Origin: Algoriphagus marinus
GTDB taxonomy: Bacteria > Bacteroidota > Bacteroidia > Cytophagales > Cyclobacteriaceae
Assembly: GCF_001936475.1 (NCBI RefSeq)
Contig: NZ_MSPQ01000008.1
Location: 62,001 to 126,000, forward strand
DNA length: 64,000 nt
Direction of reading: 5' to 3'
A model generated the notes under the pieces. It was not told the origin of the DNA and did not search any database. It was given only the letters and a program-made list of their open reading frames with translations. Both the position numbers and the translations under genes were made by a program. Positions 45,891 through 54,971 of this stretch are shown here, piece after piece (positions within the stretch are counted from its first letter, which is position 1; every line of letters begins with the position of its first letter).

Positions 45891-46745
45891 TTATTTCACT
45901 TCATGAAAATACTCTCGATCAAAAATCCTGGAATAAATCCAAGAAGGAATCTTATCGTGATAGGGCATCAAATCCTTTAAAACATCTTGTTGTGTTTCGT
46001 GGGATTTCATAACTGCCAAAACCCGGTCAAAATAAGGTTGGGTATAAACTGAAAAATCCGGTTTTGGTAATCCCTCTTCCCTATCTCTTGGATAGTTCCT
46101 TTGAAAACCGGAGGAAAGTTGAAGTGCCACCTCAATCTGTTTTGGGGAAAGAGTTATTTGGAAAAGTTTAACAGGAGAAAAATTTTCCTTTCCTCTTTTT
46201 TCCAAAAACACTTGTTCTAACGCTAGTCCACTTAATCGGTGATCGGGATGACCGTATAGTCCGACTTTACTATCATAAGAAACTAGTATATCCGGATTAA
46301 TCTTCTCTATCCAGTCTAAAGCTATTTCCTTTAAACTGTCAAGCCCAATATTTTCTAAACCGCTATCAGGATAGTTTAAGAGGTTCAATTGAGTCACTCC
46401 AATTAATTCTGCGGATCGCTCCATTTCTAACGTGCGTAATTCAGCAAGTTCAGATTTTGTGTGTTCAGCGTTGGAATTTCCCGCTTCTCCTTTTGTCAAG
46501 GTGACTAAATAAACCTCATTTCCATTTTCCAAAAGATTCATAAGTGTCCCTGAAACTGCCACTTCATCATCTGGATGTGGGAAAAAAGCCAGAACCTTTT
46601 GAGGTTGTTCACTCATGAATAAGCTTTTCCGCTGGGGAATATCAGAATCATGAAGCTGGTTTTTACCGATCAGGATTAATCCAAAAGAAAGGGCGATCAG
46701 CATCAAAAATATGATGCCAATCACCCAAAAAAAGAATTTTTTCAT
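45891..46745 (-). CDS. PIG-L family deacetylase, membrane-anchored
   Basis: A 284-residue protein with an N-terminal membrane anchor (about residues 4-26) and a PIG-L/LmbE domain. The metal site is FPHPDDE (H57, D59, D60) with GHPDHRLSG contributing another His. Members deacetylate N-acetylglucosamine conjugates or similar amides. It begins 2 bp after the HEAT/cytochrome gene, so the pair is cotranscribed. The catalytic domain probably faces the periplasm, like its neighbour. Confidence 0.88.
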   Translation of the reverse strand: MKKFFFWVIGIIFLMLIALSFGLILIGKNQLHDSDIPQRKSLFMSEQPQKVLAFFPHPDDEVAVSGTLMNLLENGNEVYLVTLTKGEAGNSNAEHTKSELAELRTLEMERSAELIGVTQLNLLNYPDSGLENIGLDSLKEIALDWIEKINPDILVSYDSKVGLYGHPDHRLSGLALEQVFLEKRGKENFSPVKLFQITLSPKQIEVALQLSSGFQRNYPRDREEGLPKPDFSVYTQPYFDRVLAVMKSHETQQDVLKDLMPYHDKIPSWIYSRIFDREYFHEVK

Positions 46746-46747
46746 TC

Positions 46748-49700
46748 TTATTCTCTAGTCAAAGTACTTAAGAAACTAACCAGGTCTCGAAGTTCTCTTT
46801 TAGTCAAAAGAGTACCCATCGGAGGCATACTTGACATGGCCATTTTTGATTCTTTGACATCTGACTTTTGGATTTTTCGTTCGGGTTCTGAGCCTATTTT
46901 TACTACAACAGATTGATCAGAGTCCTCCATTAGCATCCCACTTATTTTTTCGCCAGAATTGAGTTCTAAAGCAATTGTTCCATAACCAGGCGACAGACGC
47001 TTGCTAGGCTCGACAAGTGCAATCAAAAGTTCTTCTCTACTCAAGGTATTAGCGATGCCAGAAAGACTTGGTCCTGCATTTCCACCCATATCATCGTAGG
47101 CATGACATCGAATACACTGAGCGGTTTGATTTTCAAAAAATATCCCTCTTCCAAGCCTTACATTACCTTCGGCTAACGCTCCAGAGTATTTTTTCCACTC
47201 CTCTCCATTTGCCTTAGCGTTTAAAATTGTAGTGAACCTTTCCATTAATGAATTTGAAGCAGTGTTTTTGACTGCTTCTTCCAATTCAACCCATGTGCCA
47301 TCAGGAAGTTTTCCACTTTCGAAGTTGCTTAAGATTAATTCCCATTCTTTCAATTCCCCACTTCCTTCTAAACCTCCTAAAGTCAATAAAGCAGTTTGTT
47401 TTTCAGGGATAGTTCGCTTATTGATTATTTCATTCAATAAAGCCACCTTTTGGTCTTTAGGTAAGTCTGTCTCAGATAAATAAGAAAGCCCTGCCACTCG
47501 AACAGCCTGTTCTGAGTCTTTCATGGCCTGCGTAATAGCCTGTCCTAAGATCGGAGAATTCATGGCCTTAAGTGAATTCAGCGATTCCACCTTTACTATA
47601 GAAGAGGGATCATTTTTCAACTTGGTAAATAGTGCTTGATCAGCATCCAAAACTTTGAGTTTACCAAGTGCTTTTGCAGATTCAAGCCGAATACCTGGCT
47701 CTCTTGAGTTGAGCTGGGCAACTAGATCATTTTTTGAAATTTCGCGAATCAGCACAGGATCTCGAGTTACTTCTCCACGATATCTTCCATCTACCCGATC
47801 TACCAAAGATGGTTTAGACCAAGTTCCTACTGCAGCGATGGCTTCTTCCTGAAGTGTCAATGGCACATCATTTTTGTTTATAAACTGTAGCAAATCTGTC
47901 AAATTCTCTTCATTACCTATTCTTTGATTTGCGCTGATTATTCTTCTTACCAAGGGTTCATTTCTAAAAGTCGTCATAGCGACTAATTTGGCCAAATTTG
48001 GTAAAGCTTCAGGGACTGAAAAATCGTCATGAATCGCTCGTGCGGTTTCAGTGACAATGAATTCATCAGAATCGCTTAGAAAACGGGCTAATTCAGGAGA
48101 TTCCAATCTCCTTAGCGCAATAACTGCCCCAAGTCTAACAGCCTTGGATGGATGGGAAAACAAGCTTGCAAGAGGCTCGACTTTCCCGATTCGGGCCAAG
48201 GCTAGTGTAGCTGCATGTCGGAGATAAGCATCCTCATCATTATTGGATTCAATTAAAGAAATTAAAGGTTGTATAGCTTTTGCGTCTTCCGTTCTACCCA
48301 AAGCCTCAGCTGCGAAAAATTGAACTCTTGGATTTGGATCAGTAAGATTCTTAATTAATTTTTCTGAGGCATTGTCATATCTGATATCTCCTAGCCACTT
48401 TGCAGCTTGAGCTTTGATTTCAGAATCTGAGTCTTCCAACAAAGGGACCAACGCATCAGCATGACTAATGTCATTCATTCTCGCTAATTGACTGATCCCT
48501 ACGATTGCATGTATTCTTGCGAGTTGATTACTTTTATCGACAATGACTTCTTGAAAGATTTCCATTCCACCATTTCCTCTTTTGGCTAGTTCGAATTGAG
48601 CTTTTCTTCTGATTCTAAGATCAGGGTGATAAAGTTCTTTCTTTAGATTAGCAGAACTTAACTTTTTAAAGTCTGATTTTAACTTCTGTTCTGTCTCTGC
48701 TTGAATTTCTTTTAAATCACTATTCTCTTCCTCTAACTTCCAGATTCTCCCATAATTTTTTGTTCCCCATCCGTCAATCCAATCAGCCAAATACAATGCA
48801 CCATCTGGTCCAAAATCTAATCCTGTTGGCAAAACACCAGATAGAATTCTTTCAGTTTTTGTCATTTCAAAACTTGCTCCTTTCTGTTGAAGTTGAAAAG
48901 CATGAATTCCTGATCGAGAAGGATTGCCTACAAACTCAACTACGAAAAAACTGTCTTTCCACTTAGAACCCAACGCAGTTCCTGGGTTATAAACCATACC
49001 AGTCGGTCCAGAGACATAGTTTTGAATGCAGGGTGTAATAAAAGCCGCTTGCCCCTCCCATCTTGGAAGAAAAAGTTTTTCATCCATCCATACCTTGTAA
49101 GGGTTATTGTCAGGGTCGAGGTATTTTCCAAATTGCCAATTAGTTCTCCAACCAGAGTCTGAACCATTGGTGAGGTAAACCAGGCGTTCTTTTTCACCCG
49201 GATGATCACCATCATTGTCAACAGAAATCAAATTGTTGTATGCATCAAAAACGAATTCATGGGTATTTCTAACACCCATCGCATAAATTTCAAAATCACT
49301 TCCATCCGGATTCGCCCGTGCTATAACTCCTCTATTAGGGTATTTCCATTCTTTTCCATCTGGACCTGTTCCATTAAAACCTATGTCCCCTATTCCCCAA
49401 TAAACACGCCCATCCGGTCCCATTTCCAAACCTGACATTCCATGAGCTCCAAAACCAATATGGATTCCATAACCATGTGAAATCGATGTTTTTTCATCCA
49501 TCAATCCATCCCCATTTTTATCTACTAATCGCCACATATCCGGACCAACTCCAACAAAAAGTGCGTCTTCTCCCATCATCACTGCCCCTGCTACATCTGT
49601 GACTTCATCATTAAAATCTTGTACGATTATTTGAGATTGGTCGGCATATCCATCACCATCGGTATCTTTCAAGGTATAGATTTCCTCTTTTTGAACTGTC

Positions 49701-50149
49701 ATATCTCTCCAATCGTGAGATCCATCTCCATTTAAGTCGGCGAGCCAAGTATTTTCAGAGGATCTTTCAGGAGAAAGTTCACTTCGAAGGAAAGCACGTT
49801 TGTCCTCAATATTCTGGAGTGATATCGATCGAATCTCCCAATGCTGATGACCTCTAATGTCAAATTCCGAATCCTTTTGACGGTTTGTTCTTGAATAAAT
49901 TAGATCTCCATTATCTAGAACCTGTATCGAAATTGGGTCATAGACAAGAGAATCCACACCCCATAGGGATAATTTTAATCCATCTTCCAGAACAGGCGTT
50001 ACCTGAGCCTCAATGGCTTTGACTTGAATCTGAACTTCCTCTTTGGTCAAGCTTTTAATTCGCAGGTCTTCAGTGTTTTTTTGACAAGAAAAAGCAAAAG
50101 TAGCAATCAGAAAAAGCGAAGAATTTGATAGTGAAAAGATTTTGGGCAT
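46748..50149 (-). CDS. PVC-type HEAT/cytochrome c lipoprotein dehydrogenase
   Basis: A 1133-residue protein with three parts. A lipoprotein signal ends FAFSC (about residue 22). A beta-propeller dehydrogenase-like region follows (about 50-460; GVGPDMWRL, GPDGRVYWGIGDIGF, TGLDFGPDGALYLADW). Next is a long HEAT-repeat run (about 490-990). At the C-terminus is a haem-binding domain (CIRCH at 1012-1016) of the TIGR02603 type known from Planctomycetes and Verrucomicrobia. It likely oxidises a sugar or alcohol and passes electrons to a cytochrome. ATG 50149 gives the best lipoprotein signal; 50170 only adds residues. It heads an operon with PIG-L. Confidence 0.85.
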   Translation of the reverse strand: MPKIFSLSNSSLFLIATFAFSCQKNTEDLRIKSLTKEEVQIQVKAIEAQVTPVLEDGLKLSLWGVDSLVYDPISIQVLDNGDLIYSRTNRQKDSEFDIRGHQHWEIRSISLQNIEDKRAFLRSELSPERSSENTWLADLNGDGSHDWRDMTVQKEEIYTLKDTDGDGYADQSQIIVQDFNDEVTDVAGAVMMGEDALFVGVGPDMWRLVDKNGDGLMDEKTSISHGYGIHIGFGAHGMSGLEMGPDGRVYWGIGDIGFNGTGPDGKEWKYPNRGVIARANPDGSDFEIYAMGVRNTHEFVFDAYNNLISVDNDGDHPGEKERLVYLTNGSDSGWRTNWQFGKYLDPDNNPYKVWMDEKLFLPRWEGQAAFITPCIQNYVSGPTGMVYNPGTALGSKWKDSFFVVEFVGNPSRSGIHAFQLQQKGASFEMTKTERILSGVLPTGLDFGPDGALYLADWIDGWGTKNYGRIWKLEEENSDLKEIQAETEQKLKSDFKKLSSANLKKELYHPDLRIRRKAQFELAKRGNGGMEIFQEVIVDKSNQLARIHAIVGISQLARMNDISHADALVPLLEDSDSEIKAQAAKWLGDIRYDNASEKLIKNLTDPNPRVQFFAAEALGRTEDAKAIQPLISLIESNNDEDAYLRHAATLALARIGKVEPLASLFSHPSKAVRLGAVIALRRLESPELARFLSDSDEFIVTETARAIHDDFSVPEALPNLAKLVAMTTFRNEPLVRRIISANQRIGNEENLTDLLQFINKNDVPLTLQEEAIAAVGTWSKPSLVDRVDGRYRGEVTRDPVLIREISKNDLVAQLNSREPGIRLESAKALGKLKVLDADQALFTKLKNDPSSIVKVESLNSLKAMNSPILGQAITQAMKDSEQAVRVAGLSYLSETDLPKDQKVALLNEIINKRTIPEKQTALLTLGGLEGSGELKEWELILSNFESGKLPDGTWVELEEAVKNTASNSLMERFTTILNAKANGEEWKKYSGALAEGNVRLGRGIFFENQTAQCIRCHAYDDMGGNAGPSLSGIANTLSREELLIALVEPSKRLSPGYGTIALELNSGEKISGMLMEDSDQSVVVKIGSEPERKIQKSDVKESKMAMSSMPPMGTLLTKRELRDLVSFLSTLTRE

Positions 50150-50233
50150 AGGTTTAATTGTTAAAATCAAACCTTAAGATAAATAAAATGATTACTATCT
50201 AATTGCCTTTGGTAAAAAGCTGGTATAAAAACA

Positions 50234-50260
50234 AAAATCCCGACCATAGATCGGGATTTT
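50234..50260 (-). terminator. Intrinsic terminator for the tRNA-Glu transcript
   Basis: A 10-bp stem AAAATCCCGA / TCGGGATTTT with a 7-nt loop. Read leftward it ends in TTTTTGTTTTTAT, so it fits the end of the minus-strand tRNA transcript. Confidence 0.8.
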
Positions 50261-50322
50261 GTTCACTTTAACCACTAACAACCATAAAACAAAAATAAAG
50301 AAAACTCAAAATATGAGTTTAG

Positions 50323-50394
50323 TAGTCGGTACGGGAATCGAACCCGTGTTTTATCCGTGAAAGGGATACGTCCTAACCCCTAGACGAACCGACC
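50323..50394 (-). tRNA. tRNA-Glu (UUC), copy 2 of the transcript
   Basis: A 72-nt cloverleaf on the minus strand. Acceptor stem is GGTCGGT with ACCGACT, the anticodon loop is CTTTCAC (anticodon TTC) on a TATCC/GGATA stem, and the T-arm is ACGGG-TTCGATT-CCCGT. CCA is not encoded. Identical to the copy at 50451-50522. Confidence 0.95.
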
Positions 50395-50450
50395 ATATTC
50401 TAAAAATTTCAAAAATTTACTATTAACACATTGATTATTAGTAAAATATG

Positions 50451-50522
50451 TAGTCGGTACGGGAATCGAACCCGTGTTTTATCCGTGAAAGGGATACGTC
50501 CTAACCCCTAGACGAACCGACC
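50451..50522 (-). tRNA. tRNA-Glu (UUC), copy 1 of the transcript
   Basis: Identical in all 72 nt to the copy at 50323-50394, 56 bp away. Anticodon TTC in loop CTTTCAC, standard D- and T-arms, no encoded CCA. A Bacteroidota promoter lies about 40 bp upstream on the minus strand. Confidence 0.95.
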
Positions 50523-50561
50523 ATTACTACCCTTGAAAACGTGCTTTTCTGAAAGGTTGTG

Positions 50562-50592
50562 CAAATATAGAGGGTTAAGATTATAATACCAA
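50562..50592 (-). promoter_or_regulatory. Bacteroidota-type promoter for the tRNA-Glu pair
   Basis: On the minus strand the -7 box reads TATATTTG (50562-50569), an exact TAnnTTTG, and a TTGG -33 element (50589-50592) lies 19 nt upstream, the normal spacing. Transcription would start near 50556, about 34 nt ahead of the first tRNA. Confidence 0.65.
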
Positions 50593-50710
50593 TTAGGCTA
50601 CCAAAATTTATTTGGTTTAACATTTAAAATGCTGAATTAAAGGAAGAAAATATTCTTTGAAGAGATTGAAGATGAATTATCTATTTTTGAGTTGTATTAG
50701 AAAAGAGCGA

Positions 50711-51721
50711 ATGAAACCAACTAAAGAAATCCGAATTGCTATTAATGGATTTGGAAGAATAGGAAGATATACTGCCAAATTAATATTGGAAAATAAGGAT
50801 TTAAAACTTGTGGCAATCAATGATTTAGCTGAGCCAAAAGCGATTGCACATTTATTGAAATATGATTCAATTCATGGGAAACTAGAGAAGAATATCGCCT
50901 TAAATTCGAATGAATTGACTTATAATGATCAATCAATCAAATTATTTGGTATTTCAGATCCGGAACTTCTTCCCTGGAGGGAATTGGATATTGATCTTGT
51001 GATTGAATGTACAGGTAGATTTACTGAGCGCTCCGGAGCAGAAAAACATTTAAGTGCTGGAGCAAAAAAAGTAATTATCTCCGCTCCTTCGTTAGATCCT
51101 ACCATTAAGATGGTTGTCTTGGGTGTCAACGATAATATTCTATCGGGTAATGAAAAAATTGTTTCAAATGCTTCTTGTACTACAAATTGCCTTGCTCCTA
51201 TGGTAGCTGTCTTGGATAAAAACTTTGGAGTAGTAAAAGGATTTGCATCTACTGTTCATTCCTATACTAACGATCAAAACCTTCATGATGCACCGCATCG
51301 TGATCTTAGAAGAGCACGAGCCGCAGCCTATTCAATCATTCCTACTACCACCAACGCAGGAAAAGCTTTAGATCTGGTATTGCCGGAATTATCGGGAAAA
51401 ATCGAAGCATCAGCCATGCGAGTACCAGTTCCCGATGGATCTTTGACAGATTTGATCGTAGAGCTTGAACAGGAAGTAACTGATGAAATGATAAATGATG
51501 CATTCAGAAAAGCGAGCGAAGAAGATTTAAAGGGTTTTTTGGAAGTAGAAGATGAACCAATTGTTTCTATTGATATCATTGGAAATCCTCATTCTTGTAT
51601 CATTGATGCTGCTTTAACCTCTACTAAAGGCAAAATGGTGAAATTGGTAGGTTGGTATGACAATGAAGCTGGCTACGCAAACCGTCTTGTCGATCTTGCT
51701 AAGAAAATAAGCAAAAGCTAA
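50711..51721 (+). CDS. gap: Type I glyceraldehyde-3-phosphate dehydrogenase
   Basis: A 336-residue GAPDH. NAD-binding INGFGRIGR (residues 11-19) starts the Rossmann fold, and the catalytic cysteine is C156 in SNASCTTNCLAP. GWYDNEAGYANR closes the C-terminal domain. The start at 50711 matches the normal GAPDH N-terminus; the frame open to 50657 adds an unlikely leader. It is convergent with the VOC gene (4-bp overlap). It may be the glycolytic enzyme or a second GAPDH. Confidence 0.94.
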   Translation: MKPTKEIRIAINGFGRIGRYTAKLILENKDLKLVAINDLAEPKAIAHLLKYDSIHGKLEKNIALNSNELTYNDQSIKLFGISDPELLPWRELDIDLVIECTGRFTERSGAEKHLSAGAKKVIISAPSLDPTIKMVVLGVNDNILSGNEKIVSNASCTTNCLAPMVAVLDKNFGVVKGFASTVHSYTNDQNLHDAPHRDLRRARAAAYSIIPTTTNAGKALDLVLPELSGKIEASAMRVPVPDGSLTDLIVELEQEVTDEMINDAFRKASEEDLKGFLEVEDEPIVSIDIIGNPHSCIIDAALTSTKGKMVKLVGWYDNEAGYANRLVDLAKKISKS

Positions 51722-52779
51722 TCCTTGACACGATTCAGAGTTAAAGCCTTTAAAACTAAATCAGGTAATGTCGATTGAGGGTTTCGGTTCCTAAGATTCA
51801 AATTCCAGCCTATCTTTTCAATAATGGGGATTTTGTAGGTTTCTACCATTTCTATCAAGGTTCCATCCGGATCTTCAATGTAAGCGAATCTTCCGGCAGC
51901 CTTTCCCATGTCAAATTCATTTTCGCTATCAACTGTAAATTCTACCCCAATCTCTTTGAGGTTTCGTTTTAATTCATGCATTCCATTGACATCAAAACAC
52001 ACATGGATAAATCCTAAATCCCCCCAATTTCGATCTTTAAATATCACATTCCTTGAAGGATAGTCAGTTTCGATTAATTCTATTTGCGTTTGACAAAGCA
52101 GCTTTCCAAATGCTCCTGTAGCTTTTTTAGATGCTTGTAGAATTACTCTTCGGAATTCAGTTTTTTCATTATCAACTTGGTTAAAATCCACCCAATTTTT
52201 CTTTTCATCTGCCAATATTTCAACCTGTTGGAAATGTTGTTGGTAGATTGGAAGCACTTTCTCAATTGAGCTTACTCCCATCACCACACCCAATACTCCT
52301 CCAGTAAGATCTTTATTCTTGAAACACCAAGAATCGTTTTCAATAATTTCAAAAATATTTCCGTCTGGATCTTTAATGAAAAAATGCTTCACACCCACTG
52401 GATTTGGCTCTGGTTTTCCAAGAATAGTAGCTCCAAATGTATTTAAGTGATCATATGTTTTGTAAATATCTTTACTTCGGATTTTCACTGCCAAAATTCC
52501 AAGATCAGTCCATTTTAATTTTTCTTTGGAGGCTAAAGGTGTTTTGGAGGTGTACTGCCAAATTTCAAAGCCTCCTCCCCCTTGCATATTCATCGCTAGA
52601 ATCGCATGACGGCTTTCGACTTTATTTGATGTATACCGAGTCATTAATTTTGCTTCAGCGCTGTCTTGGAAGATCGGAACATCAAATTTGAATGCTTTTC
52701 TATACCAAGCCCAAGCTTCTTCAGCATTCGATACACCTATGCCTACTTGTTGAATTCCATTAATTTGAACCTGATTCAT
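51718..52779 (-). CDS. Tandem VOC (glyoxalase-fold) protein
   Basis: A 353-residue cytoplasmic protein with two vicinal-oxygen-chelate modules (about 1-140 and 150-330). Each ends with a metal-type strand: DPDGNIFEIIE and DPDGTLIEMVE, where the last Glu is a usual ligand. Module 1 carries IQQVGIGVS and HAILAMNM; module 2 has LGFIHVCFDV. Possible activities are lyase, dioxygenase or isomerase; substrate is unknown. It is followed by two glycosyltransferase genes on the same strand and may share their transcript (6-bp gap). Confidence 0.8.
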   Translation of the reverse strand: MNQVQINGIQQVGIGVSNAEEAWAWYRKAFKFDVPIFQDSAEAKLMTRYTSNKVESRHAILAMNMQGGGGFEIWQYTSKTPLASKEKLKWTDLGILAVKIRSKDIYKTYDHLNTFGATILGKPEPNPVGVKHFFIKDPDGNIFEIIENDSWCFKNKDLTGGVLGVVMGVSSIEKVLPIYQQHFQQVEILADEKKNWVDFNQVDNEKTEFRRVILQASKKATGAFGKLLCQTQIELIETDYPSRNVIFKDRNWGDLGFIHVCFDVNGMHELKRNLKEIGVEFTVDSENEFDMGKAAGRFAYIEDPDGTLIEMVETYKIPIIEKIGWNLNLRNRNPQSTLPDLVLKALTLNRVKD

Positions 52780-52785
52780 TTACTT

Positions 52786-53499
52786 TTATTGATTTAAATT
52801 CTTATTTAATCTACTAAAATATAAAGTTTTTATACTTTCTGGATGAACTCCCATTTTAAAAGCCATGATCGCTAGAAAGTTGGCCCATTGAACTGAAAGC
52901 CAACTATTGGTTTCATATTTTCTAGCAGAAACTAAAATGGACTTTTGGAGGACTTTGAATTTGGTGACTTTTCTGATTCGTTTGACAAGTTCAAAATCTT
53001 CCATTATTGTAAATCGCTCATCGTAGCCCCCAAGCTTATTAAACAAAGACTTAGAAATAAAAAGTGTTTGATCTCCACCACCTGCAAATACCCCATTGAA
53101 CCGAGTGAACCAACTGTTGATCTTGAGCAATTTACTGGTAGAATCAAATTTATAACGATAACAGCCCGCTTCAATTCCCTCTGAAATTGCTTGAAGAATA
53201 TCTTCCTCAAAACTCATCATCGGCCGACTATCTGCATGTATAAAATATAGGATATCCCCGTTTGCATGTTTTGCCCCGAGATTTAACTGTGCCGCACGAG
53301 ATTTCAATGGGCTTAAAATTACCCTAGCATTACATCGCTTTGCGATATCAATTGAATCATCTAAACTTCCTCCATCGACCACTAAAACTTCTAAGACTTT
53401 GTGCCTTTTAGATTCAAGAAGTATTGGTAGGAGTTCCTCTAAATTATTTGCTTCATTCCAAACAGGAATAATTATCGATATGGTGTTTTCAGATCTCAA
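52786..53499 (-). CDS. TIGR04283-type glycosyltransferase family 2
   Basis: A 237-residue GT-A glycosyltransferase of the TIGR04283 family, named for supposed arsenosugar biosynthesis. It starts IIPVWNEANNLEELL, with VVDGGSLDDS and FIHADSR (metal-binding DxD-like Asp) and GGGDQTLFISK. It has no membrane segment. It overlaps the DUF6134-like gene by 4 bp. The arsenosugar label comes from family naming only; no arsM or arsS is visible here. Confidence 0.85.
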   Translation of the reverse strand: MRSENTISIIIPVWNEANNLEELLPILLESKRHKVLEVLVVDGGSLDDSIDIAKRCNARVILSPLKSRAAQLNLGAKHANGDILYFIHADSRPMMSFEEDILQAISEGIEAGCYRYKFDSTSKLLKINSWFTRFNGVFAGGGDQTLFISKSLFNKLGGYDERFTIMEDFELVKRIRKVTKFKVLQKSILVSARKYETNSWLSVQWANFLAIMAFKMGVHPESIKTLYFSRLNKNLNQ

Positions 53500-54119
53500 T
53501 AAATTCGCTTTATCACATAGTTTTTGATGGGATTTTGAATCAGCGCATGGTCGAGTTCACCATTGATAAACACAAATTTATTCCGATTGCCGTTTATTTC
53601 TATTTGATATACTCCCTTCTCCTTTTTGGAAATTGGACTAGTCAATCCAAAAGTCTCAGAGATCATTGTTTGTTGAGGGCTTGGTTCCTGAAAATAAAAT
53701 TTGACAATTGAAAATGGGACTAAATTCTGAATCGAGATTTTATTATCGAATTTGTAAGAATGCGAATCAACTGAATAAGATGTCCCATTCCACTTGATTT
53801 TGCTAAAAAATGAACCCCGATTTGAAATTGACTTTGAATCTGAACTGATCATTTTTCCATTTTTATAAATAGAATTGATAGTCAATTCTACATTGATCTT
53901 TCCAAAAAACCAGAAACTAACCAAACTTTCAAGGTTGTATTCGATTATTTCATTCCTTTTGATTTCCTCAACTTTCATGTCGCCGATCTGAAAACCAGCC
54001 AATTCTATTGCGTAGGATTTTGTTGTTGTTTGCGCAGTGACACTTCCGAAAATGATGATTCCGATTAAGATTAAAATGAGTCGGATTTCAAAAGTCCTTT
54101 TTGAAATAAATTTCATCAT
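53496..54119 (-). CDS. DUF6134-like secreted protein
   Basis: A 207-residue protein with a signal peptide (hydrophobic core about residues 13-29, cleavage after VTAQ) and a beta-rich body: YAIELAGFQIGDMKVE, EYNLESLVSFWFFGKINVE, TFGLTSPISKKEKGVYQIEI. It resembles DUF6134 proteins, which occur beside these glycosyltransferases. It is probably a periplasmic or outer-membrane-linked binding protein. It sits between the two glycosyltransferase genes, overlapping one by 4 bp. Confidence 0.65.
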   Translation of the reverse strand: MMKFISKRTFEIRLILILIGIIIFGSVTAQTTTKSYAIELAGFQIGDMKVEEIKRNEIIEYNLESLVSFWFFGKINVELTINSIYKNGKMISSDSKSISNRGSFFSKIKWNGTSYSVDSHSYKFDNKISIQNLVPFSIVKFYFQEPSPQQTMISETFGLTSPISKKEKGVYQIEINGNRNKFVFINGELDHALIQNPIKNYVIKRIY

Positions 54120-54186
54120 GTATAATAGGTATTAATTATTGATGTGGAATTGGATAGTTTCATTTCTGTTAGAAAAATGATGGTGT

Positions 54187-54807
54187 TCAATTTTTTGAAT
54201 TAAGTTCAGGATTAAATCTGCCTTTTACTTTTTCCCAATCAGCTATGTTGTCTATGTCTGATAAAGTATCAATAATTCCTATCGAATAGTTTAACTCCTG
54301 GAGTTTTGTTAGGGTTTGATTTAACACTTGGTCAGTACTCCAATCAATCTCTTCGAATATTTCAGGAATCAACTTTTTTAATCCAAGCAAATAATACCCT
54401 CCATCATAGGCAGGACCTAAAACTGCATCGTTTTGATCTAATTTGCTGAATGCTTTTTGAATATGATTAGGCATTAGGTCAACGCAATCTGTCCCTATAA
54501 TTATTACATGATTATAACCTTCTGAGAATACGGTCTCAAATGCATTTCGCATTCGTTCGCCAAGATCTTTTCCTTTTTGTAATCTTTCTTTAAAGAATCG
54601 TTGACTCGCAAATCCTTTTTCTGGGATAAAATCGGAATAAAATACAAAACGATCAGTTTCAATTTCTTTTGAAACTGAATGGGTGTGATTAATTAGTATT
54701 TTATAAATCTTTAGTGCATTTTCATCTCCAACTGATGTTGCCAATCTTGTTTTAACTCTTCCAAGAATTTCATTCTTTTGGAAAATAATCAATGCGGTTT
54801 TACTCAT
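54187..54807 (-). CDS. TIGR04282-type glycosyltransferase
   Basis: A 206-residue nucleotide-diphospho-sugar transferase of the TIGR04282 family. Marks are IFQKNEILGRVKTRLA (residues 8-23) and IIGTDCVDLMPNHI with the GTDCVDL metal Asp pair, then LGPAYDGGYYLLGLKK. It is named for supposed arsenosugar synthesis, but many members have unknown substrates. It heads a likely four-gene minus-strand unit running to the VOC gene. Confidence 0.85.
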   Translation of the reverse strand: MSKTALIIFQKNEILGRVKTRLATSVGDENALKIYKILINHTHSVSKEIETDRFVFYSDFIPEKGFASQRFFKERLQKGKDLGERMRNAFETVFSEGYNHVIIIGTDCVDLMPNHIQKAFSKLDQNDAVLGPAYDGGYYLLGLKKLIPEIFEEIDWSTDQVLNQTLTKLQELNYSIGIIDTLSDIDNIADWEKVKGRFNPELNSKN

Positions 54808-54971
54808 TTCTCATAATTATAGAATCGCTTTCAATTTTTTGTAAGTTAAATAAGGCGACAAATTCTTATAATTTCTCTCTTTTTATCCAAAAAATGAATT
54901 TAAACCGAACTGTATGATCGATGATCCGTACATTAGTCTATTAAATCTATAGACTTTAAATAAATAAATTC

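Noticed and set aside
50711..51721. GAPDH as part of an arsenate-resistance (ArsJ) unit with the arsenosugar-named genes
   Set aside because: It is convergent with those genes and no ArsJ-type transporter is present, so the neighbourhood does not support the idea.
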